From contig NZ_SWMS01000006.1 in NCBI RefSeq assembly GCF_005146945.1, forward strand, positions 124,001-188,000: DNA of 64,000 nt. Reading direction: 5' to 3'. A program made the translations under genes and the position numbers. The notes beneath the pieces were generated by a model. The model worked only from the letters and a program-made list of their open reading frames with translations. It made no database searches and had not been told where the DNA came from. The stretch comes from Prauserella endophytica (GTDB lineage: Bacteria > Actinomycetota > Actinomycetes > Mycobacteriales > Pseudonocardiaceae). Below, one piece after another: positions 16,740 through 25,968 of the stretch; position 1 is the stretch's first letter; each line of letters begins with the position of its first letter.

Positions 16740-18329
16740 TCAGCCGAGAAACACCACGGAGAACACGGTGGCGGCCAGGAGCCCCGCCATGACGGGGAGG
16801 AAGCAGCGGCGGGCGAGGTCGAGCACGGGCACCCTGGCGAACCCGGCCACCGCGATGAGCGACGACCACGCGACGAGCGTCCCGCCACCGGACCAGATGT
16901 TGCCCATCTGGCCGAGCGCGGCGAGGGTCGTGTCGTCGATGCCCGCGCCGGCGCCGAGGCTGCCCGCGAGCGCGCCCGTGAGCGGCAGACCGGAGAAACC
17001 GGAGCCGTCGAGACCGGCGACCACGCCGACGAGCAGGATCGCGAAAGCCGCGATGAACCCGTTCTCCGGAATGTGGTCCTGCACCGCGGCCACGAGGTCG
17101 AACAGGATTCCCTGGCCCCGGATCTCGGTGCCGAGGATCTGGGAGGCGAACTCGGCGTTGCCGATGAAGAAGAAGCCGGCGATGGGCAGCACGATCCCCA
17201 TCGCCTTGAATGCGAAGACCAGCCCGTTCACCACGTGGGTTGCCGACGTTTCCAGGAAGCCGCGGCCGTCGCCGACGAGGGCCGCCATGAAGACGATGAG
17301 CGCCGCGACGCCGCCGACGAGCCCGGCGGCCTGGCCGGACTCCAGGTCGGGCACGCTCGGTGAGATCTTGGCGACGATCATGTAGCCGATCAGGGACAGG
17401 TAGGCGAGGGGCACGAAGACGGCGAAGAACGTCGATGCCCTCGGGTACTCCCGTGCCGGATCGGCGGAAGCCGGGTCACCACCGTCCACAGTGTCCGGTG
17501 AGCCGCCAAGGAGCGGTGCGGCCGGCGGAGGTTCCGTGCCGTCGCCGTCAGAGGCCACACGCGCCCCGGCTCCGGTGGGCACCAGCTCGCGCTGCCTCGG
17601 CGCTGCCTCGGCGGTTTCGGCGGCCTGGCGCGGTTCCGGCGTGGCGAACTGCCGGCCGCTCGCCTCCCATTCGGTGAGCAGCCGCGCCGAGGGCTTGCGC
17701 ATCTTGCGGAACTCGAGCGCGTAACCCACGAGCAGCGCCACGCCGCCGACCACCAGCGAGAGCACCATCGCCTTGTCGGCCACCGCGTTCGGGTCCATGC
17801 CACCCGCCTGCGCGGAGAGCCCGGGTGCGACGCGGATGACGTAGTCCGACGACAGTGCCATGCCCTGTCCCGCGCACGCCATCACCATGCCCACCGCCAT
17901 CGGCCGCAGGCCCGCGCGGATCGCGACGGGCACGAGGACCGCGCCGATCAGTGGCACCGCGGGCGTTGGCCAGAAGAACAGCGAGATGAAGTAGGTGACC
18001 ACCAGGAGTGCCCAGAACGCCAGATGCCCGTTGCGCATCACCCGGCGGAAGGGCGCCACCATCTTCCGGTCGGCGCCCAGAACCTGCAGCGAATGGAGCA
18101 TCGCGGTCACGAGCGCGATGATCAGGAAGATGTTGAACAGGTTCGTCGCGGCGACCAGGCTCGCGTCGAACACCGCGGTGATGCCGGTGATCAGGCTGCC
18201 GGAGAACACCAGCGCGGTCAGGAACGTCGCCGCCACGGCGGGGACGACGATGTTCTTCCTGGCCATCATCGTGCCGAGAATGACGATGACACCGGCCAGG
18301 TATATCCAGTGGGCGGCTGTGAGTGGCAT
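16740..18329 (-). CDS. Ion-transporter-superfamily permease (C4-dicarboxylate/anion type)
   Basis: A 529-residue membrane protein with about twelve hydrophobic segments, in two halves joined by a hydrophilic linker of about 100 residues (about 205-310) rich in Ala, Glu and Pro. Helix-turn motifs FWPTPAVPLIGAVLVP near 118-133 and GLDGSGFSGLPLTG in the second half resemble the re-entrant loops of IT-superfamily carriers. The ATG at 18329 has GAAGGGAAG upstream. The substrate cannot be assigned; a carboxylate or other anion is most likely. It stands alone, divergent from the MFS gene. It is not the same family as the MatC-like protein at 38970. Confidence 0.7.
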   Translation of the reverse strand: MPLTAAHWIYLAGVIVILGTMMARKNIVVPAVAATFLTALVFSGSLITGITAVFDASLVAATNLFNIFLIIALVTAMLHSLQVLGADRKMVAPFRRVMRNGHLAFWALLVVTYFISLFFWPTPAVPLIGAVLVPVAIRAGLRPMAVGMVMACAGQGMALSSDYVIRVAPGLSAQAGGMDPNAVADKAMVLSLVVGGVALLVGYALEFRKMRKPSARLLTEWEASGRQFATPEPRQAAETAEAAPRQRELVPTGAGARVASDGDGTEPPPAAPLLGGSPDTVDGGDPASADPAREYPRASTFFAVFVPLAYLSLIGYMIVAKISPSVPDLESGQAAGLVGGVAALIVFMAALVGDGRGFLETSATHVVNGLVFAFKAMGIVLPIAGFFFIGNAEFASQILGTEIRGQGILFDLVAAVQDHIPENGFIAAFAILLVGVVAGLDGSGFSGLPLTGALAGSLGAGAGIDDTTLAALGQMGNIWSGGGTLVAWSSLIAVAGFARVPVLDLARRCFLPVMAGLLAATVFSVVFLG

Positions 18330-18406
18330 GGGCTTCCCTTCGGCTGGAAGTCATGGCGTTAACGGAAGAGGTTCCGCGTGCGGGCGGTGTCCCGTCTACC
18401 AGTCAT

Positions 18407-18437
18407 GTGCACACCGCGCGGGGCCAAGTTTGTGCAC
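18407..18437. promoter_or_regulatory. Pair of GTGCAC palindromes in divergent promoter region
   Basis: GTGCAC occurs at 18407-18412 and 18432-18437, in the 237-nt gap between the divergent permease and MFS genes. The two palindromes are 25 nt apart. They may form an operator for either gene. No regulator gene is adjacent, so this is weak. Confidence 0.2.
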
Positions 18438-18566
18438 GTTGCCCTGGTGCCACCGGTTGTAACCGGGGCAGTCTGAAATGGATCTCGGCGCAACCGCACC
18501 GTAACCGCCGCGCGACATGGACTGGCCCGGTGCGTGCTCGCCCGCGAGTCCTGGAGGTCCGTTCCG

Positions 18567-19907
18567 GTGGGGGAAGTCCGCACGCCCGGTGCCCGGGTGT
18601 TGTGCACACTGCTGGCGGTGACGCTGCTCGGCACCGTCTGCAACAACGTGCTCAACGTGCCGTTGCGCGAGATCTCGCTCGACCTCGGCGTGCCGCTGCC
18701 CGCGGGTGTGCTTGCGGTGAGCTCCTTCGCGCTGGTGCTCGCCGTGACGATGCCGCTGGTGGGCTGGGTTGGTGACCGTGTCGGCCGCACGCGCACGCTG
18801 CTCGTCGCGCAGGTGCTGATGGCCTGCTCGATGGCGGGTGCCGCGCTCGCGCCGTCGCTGCCGGTGCTCGCGGTGTGCCGGGGACTCCAGGGGCTCGCGT
18901 GCGCGGCGGCTCCGCCGTGCGTGATGGGGCTCCTGGCGAGCCTCTACGGCCCCCGGCGGCGTAACCGCGTGATGGGCGCGTGGGCGGCGGCCAACGGCGT
19001 GGGCCAGGCACTCGGCCCGCCGCTCGGCGGGCTCGTGGCCGAATCACTCGGCTGGCGGGAGATCTTCTGGGTACTCACGCCGGTGAGCGTGTTGCTGGTG
19101 GCCGCGCTCGCGTGGCTGGTGCCCGCAGAGCCGGCCAGGCCCGCGCGCCTGCACTGGCCGGGCACGATCACGTTCACGCTGGGAACCGCCCTGCTCATGG
19201 CGGCGGCCGCCCTCGCACCGGGCGCGACGATCCCGTTGCCGGTGCTGGCCGGGCTCGCCGCCGCGGGCACCGGCTTGCTGACGGCGTACGCCCTGCTGTC
19301 CCGCAACGTCGCGGACCCGTTCATCCCGCCCCGGCTGATCACGGAGACCCGATTCCTGCGCAGCGGGTTCGCCGCATGCGCACAGATGTTCTGCCTCGGC
19401 GCGACGCTGGTCGCGATGCCGTTGTACGCCACGGGTTCGCTCGGACTGCGCACGGCGATGGCGGGCCTGCTGGTGTTCGCGCTGCCGCTTACCATGGCGG
19501 TGCTGGCCGGCGTGGTCGGCGTGCTCAGCGAGCGCACCCGGCCCCGCTGGGTGCTCCGCGCCGGGCTGGCGCTGCTGGTGGTCGCGGAGATGGCGATCGG
19601 CTGCTACGTCGGCGCCCGCGGCCAGAGCCTCGCGGCGGTGGCGGCGTTGCTGGCCGCGATCGGCTGCGGGGTCGCGCTGGTGCAGACCCCGGCGGCCGCC
19701 GGAGCCACCCGCTCGGCAGCGGGAAGCGCGGGTGCCGCACTCGGCCTGTTCAACACGTTGCGCTTCGGCGGGGCGGCCCTCGGCGTGGCGTGGGTCGGCC
19801 TGATGTACCCCGTGGTCTCGCCGCCGGTGCTCTTCGGCGGGTGTGCCGTGTTCGCGCTCGCCGGCCTCGCCGTGAGTTTCGCGGGCCGGAACCCCGCGCC
19901 GGGCTGA
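18567..19907 (+). CDS. MFS transporter (drug/metabolite exporter type)
   Basis: A 446-residue major facilitator protein, probably with 14 or nearly 14 membrane segments as in DHA2-type exporters. The loop 2-3 signature GWVGDRVGRTR is near 65-75, and the antiporter-type motif C (GVGQALGPPLGG) is near 150-161. GTG at 18567 is preferred because GGAGG lies about ten bases upstream; an in-frame GTG at 18534 would add 11 residues without a ribosome binding site. The stop lies four bases from the convergent PucR regulator stop. Substrate unknown. Confidence 0.85.
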   Translation: MGEVRTPGARVLCTLLAVTLLGTVCNNVLNVPLREISLDLGVPLPAGVLAVSSFALVLAVTMPLVGWVGDRVGRTRTLLVAQVLMACSMAGAALAPSLPVLAVCRGLQGLACAAAPPCVMGLLASLYGPRRRNRVMGAWAAANGVGQALGPPLGGLVAESLGWREIFWVLTPVSVLLVAALAWLVPAEPARPARLHWPGTITFTLGTALLMAAAALAPGATIPLPVLAGLAAAGTGLLTAYALLSRNVADPFIPPRLITETRFLRSGFAACAQMFCLGATLVAMPLYATGSLGLRTAMAGLLVFALPLTMAVLAGVVGVLSERTRPRWVLRAGLALLVVAEMAIGCYVGARGQSLAAVAALLAAIGCGVALVQTPAAAGATRSAAGSAGAALGLFNTLRFGGAALGVAWVGLMYPVVSPPVLFGGCAVFALAGLAVSFAGRNPAPG

Positions 19908-19911
19908 GGCC

Positions 19912-21576
19912 TCACTCCGGGCGCAGTTCCCGGTCGACCTCCGCAGTGGTCCTGGCCAGCAGGTCGAGCTTGTACGCCAGCCACAGCGCGAACTGGTGCT
20001 CGGCCTCCCGCAGGTCGAAGTGCAGGATCCGGGACGCGCGGTCGAGTTTGTACAGCATCGTGTTGCGGTGGACGTGCAGCCTGCGGGCGGCGGCGTTGAC
20101 GTTGCCGCCGCACTCGAGATAGGCGAGCACCGCGCGGTTCAGCTCGGCACCGCTCGCGCCCGCCGAGCGCAGCGGCGCCAGCAGGTCCTCGGCGAAGGTG
20201 CGCCCCTGCTCGCTGCCCGCGAGGTCGGCGAGTGCGGCGAAGACCCGCAGTTCGTGGAAGCCGCACGCGGTCTCGATACCCAGCTGGGTGCGCAGGCGCA
20301 GGGCGATCCGGGCCTCCCGGTAGCTGCCGGTGATCCGCACGGCGCCGCTGACCGGCCGCCCGTAGGCCAGCCGCACCGGCGCGCCCGCACGCTGCGACAG
20401 GTCGCGCTCCAGCGCCGTCGCGAACTCGGCGACCATCCGGCCGGCGGCGTCGGGCGCGGCCCGTCGGGGCAGGTCGAACTGGTAGACGACGGCGAGCACG
20501 TCCCCGATCGCCGCCGCGAGGGTATGGGTGCCCTGGGGCGGGGTCAGCCTGCTCGCCTCCCGCGCGAGCGCGGACGCGGTCGTGAGCGCGTCGCCCTCGG
20601 CCACGAGCACCCCGTAGGTCGCCGACGTGGGGAACCGGTAGTGCGCGGCGCGGGCCTCGAGGTCGGAGGCGTTGCCGAACCGCCCGTGCAGCAGGGCGTG
20701 CACGAAGTCGCCCCTGGCGCGCTCCTCGGCCTCCGAGATGCTGCGCACCCGCAGCATCTCGGTGCCGACGATCGTCACGGCCTGCTCCACCACCACGCGG
20801 TGCTGAGCGAGGTCGTGCGGGTGCGGTGGGCTCGCCGGCTCGATCAGCACGACCCAGCCGTCGTGTCGCCCGCCGAGCACGATCGGGCCCACGACGCACG
20901 TGACGGTGGCGCCGCCGATCTCGGCCTCGCCGACCGCCGGCCCGTGCCCGCCGAGAGAGGCGCCGATCAGCTCCGGCGGCTCGTCGGCCAGCACGCGCCC
21001 CAGCTCGTCCGCGTCGAGGGTGCCGGTGGCGGGCTGGACGAAGGCGAGCACCCGGCGCCGGTCGTCGAGTACGGCGACCGCGCAGTGCGAGAGCCGGGAC
21101 AGCTGGTGGCACAGCGCGGAGATCCCGGCGCCGCGGTAGAGCAGCTCGGCCAGCGCGCGGTGGACGGTAACGCCGTAGCGCAGCACGTGGGCCTCGTGCG
21201 CCAGCGCCAGCTCGGCCACCAGCCTGCCCACCTCCCGGAAGCTCACGTGCTCGCCTGCCGAGACCACCGGGACCGGATCCGTCACCGCCGCCCAGCGCCC
21301 CGCGTCCGGAGTACCCGAGACCAGCACGGCGGCGGGCTCGCGGCGGCACAGCCGGGCGAGCTCGCCGGGATCGAGCTGCGCCTCGTGGGCGAAGACGAGG
21401 ACACCGGCGAGCGAGGACGTGCCCGCGGCGGCCTGCTCCCACGGCAGGCACCACGTGACGACCCGCTCGGTCGGACCCGCGACACCCGCCTCGCGCAACA
21501 CCCGTTCCTGCAGGAGTCTCGCCAGCGTCAGCTCGGTGGCGGTGCCGGTGTTCTCGCGGTTCGGGGTGGTCGTCAA
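19912..21576 (-). CDS. PucR-family transcriptional regulator 1
   Basis: A 554-residue PucR/CdaR-type activator. The N-terminal ligand domain (about 1-130) is followed by a middle GGDEF-like region (about 290-420). The C-terminal helix-turn-helix reads [19 protein letters not shown] with [12 protein letters not shown] near 487-525. TTG at 21576 is chosen because GAGGGGG lies just upstream; a GTG at 21624 would add 16 residues with a poor site. It is divergent from the GlcG-like gene and close to the seven-gene oxygenase operon, so both are plausible targets. It has no close similarity to PucR 2 beyond the shared family architecture. Confidence 0.88.
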   Translation of the reverse strand: MTTTPNRENTGTATELTLARLLQERVLREAGVAGPTERVVTWCLPWEQAAAGTSSLAGVLVFAHEAQLDPGELARLCRREPAAVLVSGTPDAGRWAAVTDPVPVVSAGEHVSFREVGRLVAELALAHEAHVLRYGVTVHRALAELLYRGAGISALCHQLSRLSHCAVAVLDDRRRVLAFVQPATGTLDADELGRVLADEPPELIGASLGGHGPAVGEAEIGGATVTCVVGPIVLGGRHDGWVVLIEPASPPHPHDLAQHRVVVEQAVTIVGTEMLRVRSISEAEERARGDFVHALLHGRFGNASDLEARAAHYRFPTSATYGVLVAEGDALTTASALAREASRLTPPQGTHTLAAAIGDVLAVVYQFDLPRRAAPDAAGRMVAEFATALERDLSQRAGAPVRLAYGRPVSGAVRITGSYREARIALRLRTQLGIETACGFHELRVFAALADLAGSEQGRTFAEDLLAPLRSAGASGAELNRAVLAYLECGGNVNAAARRLHVHRNTMLYKLDRASRILHFDLREAEHQFALWLAYKLDLLARTTAEVDRELRPE

Positions 21577-21632
21577 CGCTGCCCCCTCATGGACAAGTTG
21601 CACAGGTTTTCGCGGCGTCGTCACGGCAGCTT

Positions 21633-21671
21633 GACCATTGCCGCCCCGTCAGCGCAAGCGGCAGATTGGTC
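21633..21671. promoter_or_regulatory. Imperfect inverted repeat between PucR 1 and the GlcG-like gene
   Basis: GACCATTGCCG at 21633-21643 faces CGGCAGATTGGTC at 21659-21671, an imperfect dyad (GACCA..TGCCG arms) in the divergent promoter region. It is a candidate operator for PucR 1. Confidence 0.3.
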
Positions 21672-21702
21672 ACGACACCGCTACAGCCGAGGAGGACCCG
21701 AC

Positions 21703-22155
21703 GTGCACACGGTCAACCGGATCACGCTCGACGACGCGTTGCCCATGCTCGCCGCGGCGCGAGCGAAGGCCGAGGAGATCGGCGTCCGGCAGACGATCTG
21801 CGTCTGCGACGACGGCGGTAACGTCATCGCGCTGCACCGGCTACCGGGAGCGCGGCTGACGGGCGTGGAGATCGCGATCGCCAAGGCGTTCACCGCCGCC
21901 GGGCACGAGCGGGCCACGCACAAGTTCAACGAGCCGCCGGACGGGCCCGCGCTGCCCGGCAACGAGGCGTTCGGGATCAGCCACATGCTGCCCGGGAAGT
22001 TCGCGACGTTCGTCGGCGGGTTTCCCGTCGAGTACGAGGGCCAGATCGTCGGCGCCGTCGGCGTGAGCGGCGGCAACGGCGAGCAGGACAAGGCCGTCGG
22101 CGCGGCGGCGCTGCGCGCGTTCGCCGAGCACGTCGCCGCGACGCCGGTGGCGTGA
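21703..22155 (+). CDS. GlcG/HbpS-family heme-binding-like protein
   Basis: A 150-residue GlcG/HbpS domain protein. LTLDDALPML-type N-terminal helix, VCDDGGNVIALHRLPGA near 29-45, AIAKAFTA, a central PGKFATFVGGFPV, and the glycine-rich VGAVGVSGGNGEQD near 122-135 are the family hallmarks. GTG at 21703 follows GGAGGACCC. Members occur near oxidative catabolic operons, and some bind heme or small degradation products; the precise role is unclear. It is transcribed away from PucR 1 and converges on ridA with a four-base gap. Confidence 0.85.
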   Translation: MHTVNRITLDDALPMLAAARAKAEEIGVRQTICVCDDGGNVIALHRLPGARLTGVEIAIAKAFTAAGHERATHKFNEPPDGPALPGNEAFGISHMLPGKFATFVGGFPVEYEGQIVGAVGVSGGNGEQDKAVGAAALRAFAEHVAATPVA

Positions 22156-22159
22156 CCGG

Positions 22160-22588
22160 TCAGCGCACCGCCGCGGTGAGCTCCACCTCCACCGGCGCGC
22201 CGGAGGGCAGGCACCGGACCCCGGCGGCGGTGCGCACCACCGCGCCGCGCTCGCCGAGCCACGCCCGCAGGCTGCCGGAGGCACCGTCGGCCACGGCCGT
22301 GTGCTCGGTGAACTCCGGCGTGCACGCGAGGTAGACCGTCAGGCGCAGGCAGCGGTCGATCCGGTCGAGCCCGCCCGCGGCCTCGGCGATGGCCAGCAGG
22401 GCGTTGCCCGCCGCGAGCGCGGCCGCCTGTCTCGCCCTCGGTATTCCGAGATCCCGGCCGACGAGCCCGTGCACCAGCAGCCTGCCGTTGACACGCGGTG
22501 TCATGCCCGCGCTGACGGCGAGTCCGTTGTGGACGATCGCGGGCCGGTAGTCGCCCTGCGCGATCGTCCGCGCGAGCCGCTCACTCAC
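22160..22588 (-). CDS. RidA-family (YjgF/YER057c/UK114) protein
   Basis: A 142-residue RidA-type trimer subunit, the family that hydrolyses enamine and imine intermediates to ketones or aldehydes plus ammonia. GLVGRDLGIPRARQAAALAAGNALLAI and LRLTVYLACTPEFTEHTAVADG match the family layout, and a C-terminal GAPVEVELTAAV ends it. The arginine usually needed for deaminase activity near the C-terminal third is not obvious, so the exact activity is uncertain. GTG at 22588 overlaps the gamma-glutamyltransferase stop by eight bases. It is the last gene of the seven-gene operon. Confidence 0.85.
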   Translation of the reverse strand: MSERLARTIAQGDYRPAIVHNGLAVSAGMTPRVNGRLLVHGLVGRDLGIPRARQAAALAAGNALLAIAEAAGGLDRIDRCLRLTVYLACTPEFTEHTAVADGASGSLRAWLGERGAVVRTAAGVRCLPSGAPVEVELTAAVR

Positions 22589-24161
22589 CGAGCACCACCC
22601 CGTCCTGGCGCGGGTCCGCGCCGCCCGAGAGCACGCCCCGGTCGTGGTCGAGGCCCACGACGAGCGCGGAGCCGCCCGCTTCCCACGGGCCGAGCGCGCG
22701 GACCCGGTGTCCTCGCTCGGTGAGCCCGGCGAGCACGTCCGGACCGAGCCGGTCCTCGCAACGCAGTTCCGCCTCGGCACCGAGGGCGTCGGCGTCGCTG
22801 CCGGGATACACCGTGAACCTCGGCGCCGACACCGCCTGCTGCGGGTCGAGCCCGTGGTCGGCGAGGTGGGAGAGCACCTGTACGTTCCACTGCACCTGGC
22901 CGTCGCCGCCGGGCGTGTTGCCCACGAAGCGCAGCCTGCCGTACGTGTCGGTGGCGAGCCACGCGTTGAGTGTGTGCAGTGGCCGCCGCCGTGGCCTGGC
23001 CTCGTTCGGATGCCCAGGCAGCAGGTAGGCGCCGCGGCCGAACCGGTTGTTCAACACGATCCCGGTGCCCGGTACGGTGATCCCGGCCCCGAACGTGAAC
23101 GCGAGCGAGTGGATGAAGCTCACCGCCCTGCCCTCGGCGTCCACGGCCACGGTCGAGGTGGTGTCGCCGTCTGGCCGGGCGCCCGCCGGAGGGGCGAGCA
23201 CCCCGGCGGCGAGGTCCGCCCGCGCCGCCTTCACCGCCGCAGGCTCCAGCAGGTCGCGCCAGGCGTCGTCAGCGCCGCAGTGGGTGAACCGGTCGTGGAA
23301 GGCCCGCCGCGCCGCCGCCGCGAGCCGGTGCACGGCCTCGGCACCCAACGCCGGCAGCGACGCCAGCACGCCGTCGCAGAGCGCCGCCTGCTGCAGCATC
23401 ATCCAGCCCGGAGTCGGCAGCGGGGTCTGGTGGACGGTCAGCCCGCCGTAGGCACCGGTGATCGCGGGGCCGGTGAGCGGGCTGGCGCCCTCGGTCCACT
23501 CGTCGCCGGAGAACGGCGCCCCGGCTCGCCGCAGCGCCGTCACGGCCCGTTCGGCGATCGCGCCGGTGTAGAACGAGCCCGGATCCGCGGCCAGTGCGCG
23601 CAGCGACGCCGCCAGGTCGGGGAAGGTGAGCCGGGTACCGATCGCGGGCACGGAGCCGCCCCGTAGGAACATCGCGGCGAGGCCAGGATCGGCGCGCAGG
23701 AGCGCTTCGTGCTCCAGGACGTCCTGCCGGGTCTTGGCCGAGCACGGCGTGCCGCGGTCGGCGAGTGTGATCGCGGGCAGCCACAGCCGCCGCAGCGGCA
23801 GGCTCGCCCCGCGCTCGTGCAGTGCCGTCAGCGCGCCGAGCGCGCCGGGAACGGCGACCGAAAGGGCACCCCGGGACGGGAGGCCGTGCTCGGCGTAGAA
23901 CGCGGGATCGCCTCCGTCCGGGCCGAAACCGCTGCCGCCGACCGTCCACACGGTACCGTCGGGCTCGCGGACGACGGCGAACGCGTCACCGCCGGCACCG
24001 CACTGGCCCGGCAACGTCAGCCAGCACAGCGCCGCCATCGCGAGCGTGGCGTCCACCGCGTTACCGCCGTCCGCCAGCACGCGGTCGCCCACCGCGCTGA
24101 CCGCGGGGTGGCTGGCGACGACCATCCGGCTCGCGGCCAGTACCGCGTTGCGCGCGGGCAC
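22581..24161 (-). CDS. Gamma-glutamyltransferase family protein
   Basis: A 526-residue N-terminal-nucleophile hydrolase of the gamma-glutamyltranspeptidase family. LADGGNAVDATLAMA near 24-38 and PGQCGAGGDAF near 46-56 are the N-terminal signatures. The self-cleavage and nucleophile site is the DTTSTVAVD segment (normally TTHxSVVD), followed by VLNNRFGRGAY and GNTPGGDGQVQWNVQ. No signal peptide is visible, so it is likely cytoplasmic and suited to removing a gamma-glutamyl group from a pathway intermediate. Start is GTG at 24161, overlapping the Rieske stop by one base. The His after the Thr pair is replaced by Ser. Confidence 0.88.
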   Translation of the reverse strand: MPARNAVLAASRMVVASHPAVSAVGDRVLADGGNAVDATLAMAALCWLTLPGQCGAGGDAFAVVREPDGTVWTVGGSGFGPDGGDPAFYAEHGLPSRGALSVAVPGALGALTALHERGASLPLRRLWLPAITLADRGTPCSAKTRQDVLEHEALLRADPGLAAMFLRGGSVPAIGTRLTFPDLAASLRALAADPGSFYTGAIAERAVTALRRAGAPFSGDEWTEGASPLTGPAITGAYGGLTVHQTPLPTPGWMMLQQAALCDGVLASLPALGAEAVHRLAAAARRAFHDRFTHCGADDAWRDLLEPAAVKAARADLAAGVLAPPAGARPDGDTTSTVAVDAEGRAVSFIHSLAFTFGAGITVPGTGIVLNNRFGRGAYLLPGHPNEARPRRRPLHTLNAWLATDTYGRLRFVGNTPGGDGQVQWNVQVLSHLADHGLDPQQAVSAPRFTVYPGSDADALGAEAELRCEDRLGPDVLAGLTERGHRVRALGPWEAGGSALVVGLDHDRGVLSGGADPRQDGVVLGE

Positions 24162-24517
24162 TAGCGGCCCGCCTTGCGCCTGCGCGGCCCGCCCTCTGCG
24201 ACGTCCTGCTCGGTCACACCCACGAAGATCTCGCCGTCCTCCTCCCGCACCGGGTAGGTGCGGATCGGCTCGGTGGCCGGCGGGCAGACGGGCTCGCCCG
24301 TCTCCAGATCGAACACGCTGCCGTGGCACGAGCAGCCGATGCCCTCGTCGACGAGCTTGCCCGACGAGAGCAGGCAGTCCAGGTGCGTGCAGTAGTTGGA
24401 CGTCGCGTACGGCTTGCCGCGCAGGCGCGCCACCGCGATCTCGAGCTCCCCGGCGAAGAACCGGCGGACGTAGCCGTCCGGCACCTGGCCGGAACGGGCG
24501 ACCCTGACGTACTCCAT
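24161..24517 (-). CDS. Rieske [2Fe-2S] protein 2
   Basis: A 118-residue soluble Rieske ferredoxin-like protein. The cluster ligands are CTH at about 48-50 and CSCH about 20 residues later (CxH...CxxH), followed by GSVFDLETGEPVCPPA. The ATG at 24517 has AGGGGAAG upstream; an upstream in-frame ATG is less well placed. It lies between the aldehyde dehydrogenase and the gamma-glutamyltransferase. A second, different Rieske protein is encoded four genes upstream. It probably transfers electrons from the operon's reductase to an oxygenase. Confidence 0.9.
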   Translation of the reverse strand: MEYVRVARSGQVPDGYVRRFFAGELEIAVARLRGKPYATSNYCTHLDCLLSSGKLVDEGIGCSCHGSVFDLETGEPVCPPATEPIRTYPVREEDGEIFVGVTEQDVAEGGPRRRKAGR

Positions 24518-24528
24518 GGCTCTTCCCC

Positions 24529-25968
24529 TCATCCGTTGCCGACGTAGACCGTCTTGTCGACGGTGTAGAAGTGCGACATGGTCTCGCCCGCCTGTTCCTT
24601 GAACGTCTGCGTACTGGAGCCCTTGACACCGCCGAACGGCGCGTTCATGGCCATACCGGTGGTGGGCTGGTTGACCTTCACCAGTCCACTGTCGACACGC
24701 TCGGCGAACTCCAGGGCCCGGCCGAGATCACGCGTGACGACCGAGGCCGACAACCCGAAGCAGGTGTCGTTGGCCAGCCGGACGGCCTCGTCGAACGAGC
24801 CGGCGCGCAGGAACGCCAGCACCGGGCCGAACACCTCCTCCCGGGCCAGCCGCGACGACGGCTCCACGGCCGAGAACACGGTGGGGCGGAAGAAGTGCCC
24901 GTGTGCGACCGCGTCACCCCCGGGCGGCGTGCCGCCGGTGTGCAGCCGCGCCCCCTCGCGCATGGCCAGATCGACGTACCCCGCGACCGTGGCGAGCTGT
25001 TCGCGGGTGGCGAGCGGCCCCAGGTGGACGCCCTCGGACATGCCGTCGCCGACCCGCAGCGCCTCGGCGCGGCGCACGACCCGGGCAAGCAGCTCGTCGT
25101 GGACGGCGTCGTGGGCGATCACCCTGCTCGTGCCGGTGCAGGCCTGACCCGAGAGCCCGAACGCGCCGGCGACCACGAGGCCCGCCGCGCGGTCGAGGTC
25201 GGCGTCCTCCAGCACCACCACCGGGTTCTTGCCGCCCATCTCGAGCTGACAGCGCCTGGCCGGACCCACGGCGCCGTGGATGCGCCCGCCGACCGCGGTG
25301 GACCCGGTGAACGTCACCGCGGCCACCCGGTCGTCGGCCACGAGCGCCGCACCGGCCTCGGCGCCGCCGTGCACGAGCGCGATCGCACCCGGCGGCAGAC
25401 CCGCCTCCAGCAGCGCCTCCACCAGCCGCCGCGCCAGCAACGGCGTCACCTCGCTCGGCTTGAACACCACGCCGTTGCCCGCCGCGAGTGCGGGACCGAG
25501 CTTGCGAGACGGGATGTTGAGCGGGAAGTTCCACGGCGTGATCGCCGCGACGACCCCGACCGGCTGCCGGGTGGTGTAGACCAGGCCCCGCGCCGCCGGG
25601 TAGGTCCGGCCGGTCATGCGCACCGCCTCGCTCGCGTAGTACCGCAGGTTCGCCGGCGTGCGGCGGACTTCCCCGAGCGCCTCCGCGAGGGTCTTGCCCT
25701 CCTCGGCCACGAGCTCGGCCGCCAGCTTCTCGGGATCGCGCTCCAGCACGGCCGCGGCGGCGGCCAGCACCTCGGCCCTGCGCTCGGGGCCCGCCTGCGC
25801 CCACTCGTCATAGCCCTCCGCCACGGCGGTCACGGCGTCGTGCACGTCGGCCGCCGTGGAGTCCGGTGCGGAGGCCACGACCTGCCGGGTGTCCGCGGGG
25901 TTGCGCCGTTCGACGAGCCGGCCACCGGACGCGCCGGTCCACTCGCCGCCGATCAGGTTCGCGGTCAC
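24529..25968 (-). CDS. NAD(P)-dependent aldehyde dehydrogenase
   Basis: A 479-residue aldehyde dehydrogenase. ITPWNFPLNIPSRKLGPALA with FKPSEVTPL forms the cofactor site. The general base Glu lies in LEMGGKNPVVV, and the catalytic Cys is in GQACTGTSRV. VTFTGSTAVGG and FGGVKGSS complete the family signatures. Closest in style to semialdehyde and betaine-aldehyde-type enzymes, but the substrate cannot be fixed. Start is GTG at 25968 behind GGAAGGGG, overlapping the reductase stop. In the pathway it would oxidise an aldehyde produced by the upstream oxygenase. Confidence 0.93.
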   Translation of the reverse strand: MTANLIGGEWTGASGGRLVERRNPADTRQVVASAPDSTAADVHDAVTAVAEGYDEWAQAGPERRAEVLAAAAAVLERDPEKLAAELVAEEGKTLAEALGEVRRTPANLRYYASEAVRMTGRTYPAARGLVYTTRQPVGVVAAITPWNFPLNIPSRKLGPALAAGNGVVFKPSEVTPLLARRLVEALLEAGLPPGAIALVHGGAEAGAALVADDRVAAVTFTGSTAVGGRIHGAVGPARRCQLEMGGKNPVVVLEDADLDRAAGLVVAGAFGLSGQACTGTSRVIAHDAVHDELLARVVRRAEALRVGDGMSEGVHLGPLATREQLATVAGYVDLAMREGARLHTGGTPPGGDAVAHGHFFRPTVFSAVEPSSRLAREEVFGPVLAFLRAGSFDEAVRLANDTCFGLSASVVTRDLGRALEFAERVDSGLVKVNQPTTGMAMNAPFGGVKGSSTQTFKEQAGETMSHFYTVDKTVYVGNG